Below, piece after piece: positions 31,467 to 31,512 of a DNA stretch of 31,512 bases. The position numbers and the translations under genes were made by a program. Under the pieces are notes generated by a model, which did not search any database, was not told the DNA's origin, and saw only the letters and a program-made list of their open reading frames with translations. Source of the DNA: Desulfurococcaceae archaeon UBA285 (GTDB lineage: Archaea > Thermoproteota > Thermoprotei_A > Sulfolobales > Desulfurococcaceae); NCBI GenBank assembly GCA_002495025.1, contig DADP01000018.1, forward strand, positions 1 through 31,512, read 5' to 3'. The stretch's first letter is position 1; each line of letters starts with the position of its first letter.

Positions 31467-31512
31467 ATGGCGGGCGATGAGGGTTTCCTAACCCTGATCA
31501 TCAATATGAGGG
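31467..31512 (+). CDS. Start of a gene running off the window
   Basis: An ATG 2 nt after the zinc-ribbon stop opens a frame MAGDEGFLTLIINMR that runs to the window end. GAGT at the end of the zinc-ribbon gene offers a weak ribosome binding site. Only 15 residues are visible, so no function can be given. The tight spacing says it is cotranscribed with the zinc-ribbon protein. Confidence 0.5.
   Translation, partial: MAGDEGFLTLIINMR

Noticed and set aside
1..31512. CRISPR array.
   Set aside because: No regularly spaced repeats of 24-37 nt seen, and no cas genes.

Overview
The window looks like chromosomal DNA of a hyperthermophilic crenarchaeon of the Desulfurococcales, close to Staphylothermus. 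This rests on gene content: a roughly 1390-residue secreted subtilase of the pyrolysin/STABLE kind, archaeal type IV pilus ATPase and platform genes, and an archaeal NnrE-NnrD fusion. It also rests on style: GGTG-type ribosome binding sites, frequent TTG and GTG starts, TATA boxes about 25-35 nt from starts, a tRNA with a 37/38 intron, and AT-rich, CTAG-rich coding sequence. The genus is an inference; no marker here fixes it.

Left part (1-18.4 kb), host-type chromosome. On the minus strand are a type IV pilus-type membrane platform and ATPase pair, a Cys-cluster (YkgJ-type) protein, a UDP-sugar 4-epimerase and an M32 carboxypeptidase. A divergent promoter at 6.76-6.84 kb separates these from plus-strand genes: bifunctional NAD(P)HX repair enzyme, GNAT acetyltransferase, half-size EamA transporter, a tandem ParB-fold protein with two DGHHR motifs, a BioD-like P-loop protein, tRNA-Glu(TTC) with a 17-nt intron, a TusA-like small protein, an acetamidase/formamidase, the giant subtilase, and an ArsB/NhaD-type permease.

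Middle part (18.45-27.2 kb), an integrated mobile element. It starts at a 45-bp fragment of tRNA-Arg(CCG), the 3' half only. This is followed by two palindromes, a small protein, and an intact SSV-type tyrosine recombinase with the full R-K-K-R-R-Y set. Sequence is visibly richer in G+C and uses different codons. Next come small regulators (winged-helix protein, ribbon-helix-helix-like protein, cysteine-free mini-TFB), then a tightly coupled minus-strand operon (PrgI/VirB3-like membrane protein, 694-residue beta-rich protein, 624-residue membrane-anchored protein), and a divergent secreted stalk protein. A motif TTTACGG(T)TTTACG recurs in all three divergent intergenic regions of this block. 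At one of them it forms a 46-bp nested dyad, so a single element-encoded regulator probably controls the whole element.

Right part (27.2-31.5 kb). An AT-rich cassette of three genes (membrane-anchored protein with a SHOCT-like hairpin, secreted metzincin metalloprotease, membrane-anchored protein) interrupts G+C-rich sequence. The G+C-rich sequence resumes sharply at about 30.95 kb with only the C-terminal piece of a VirB4/HerA-type conjugation ATPase. This is followed by an orphan IS605-like hairpin, a 39-residue zinc-ribbon protein, and the start of another gene. The second att site (an intact tRNA-Arg gene) is not in the window, so the element should continue to the right.

The most promising undescribed system is the element at 18.45-27.2 kb: an integrative element with SSV-type integrase, its own reduced TFB, a shared operator, and a conjugation-like or envelope-like gene set that matches no element I can name.
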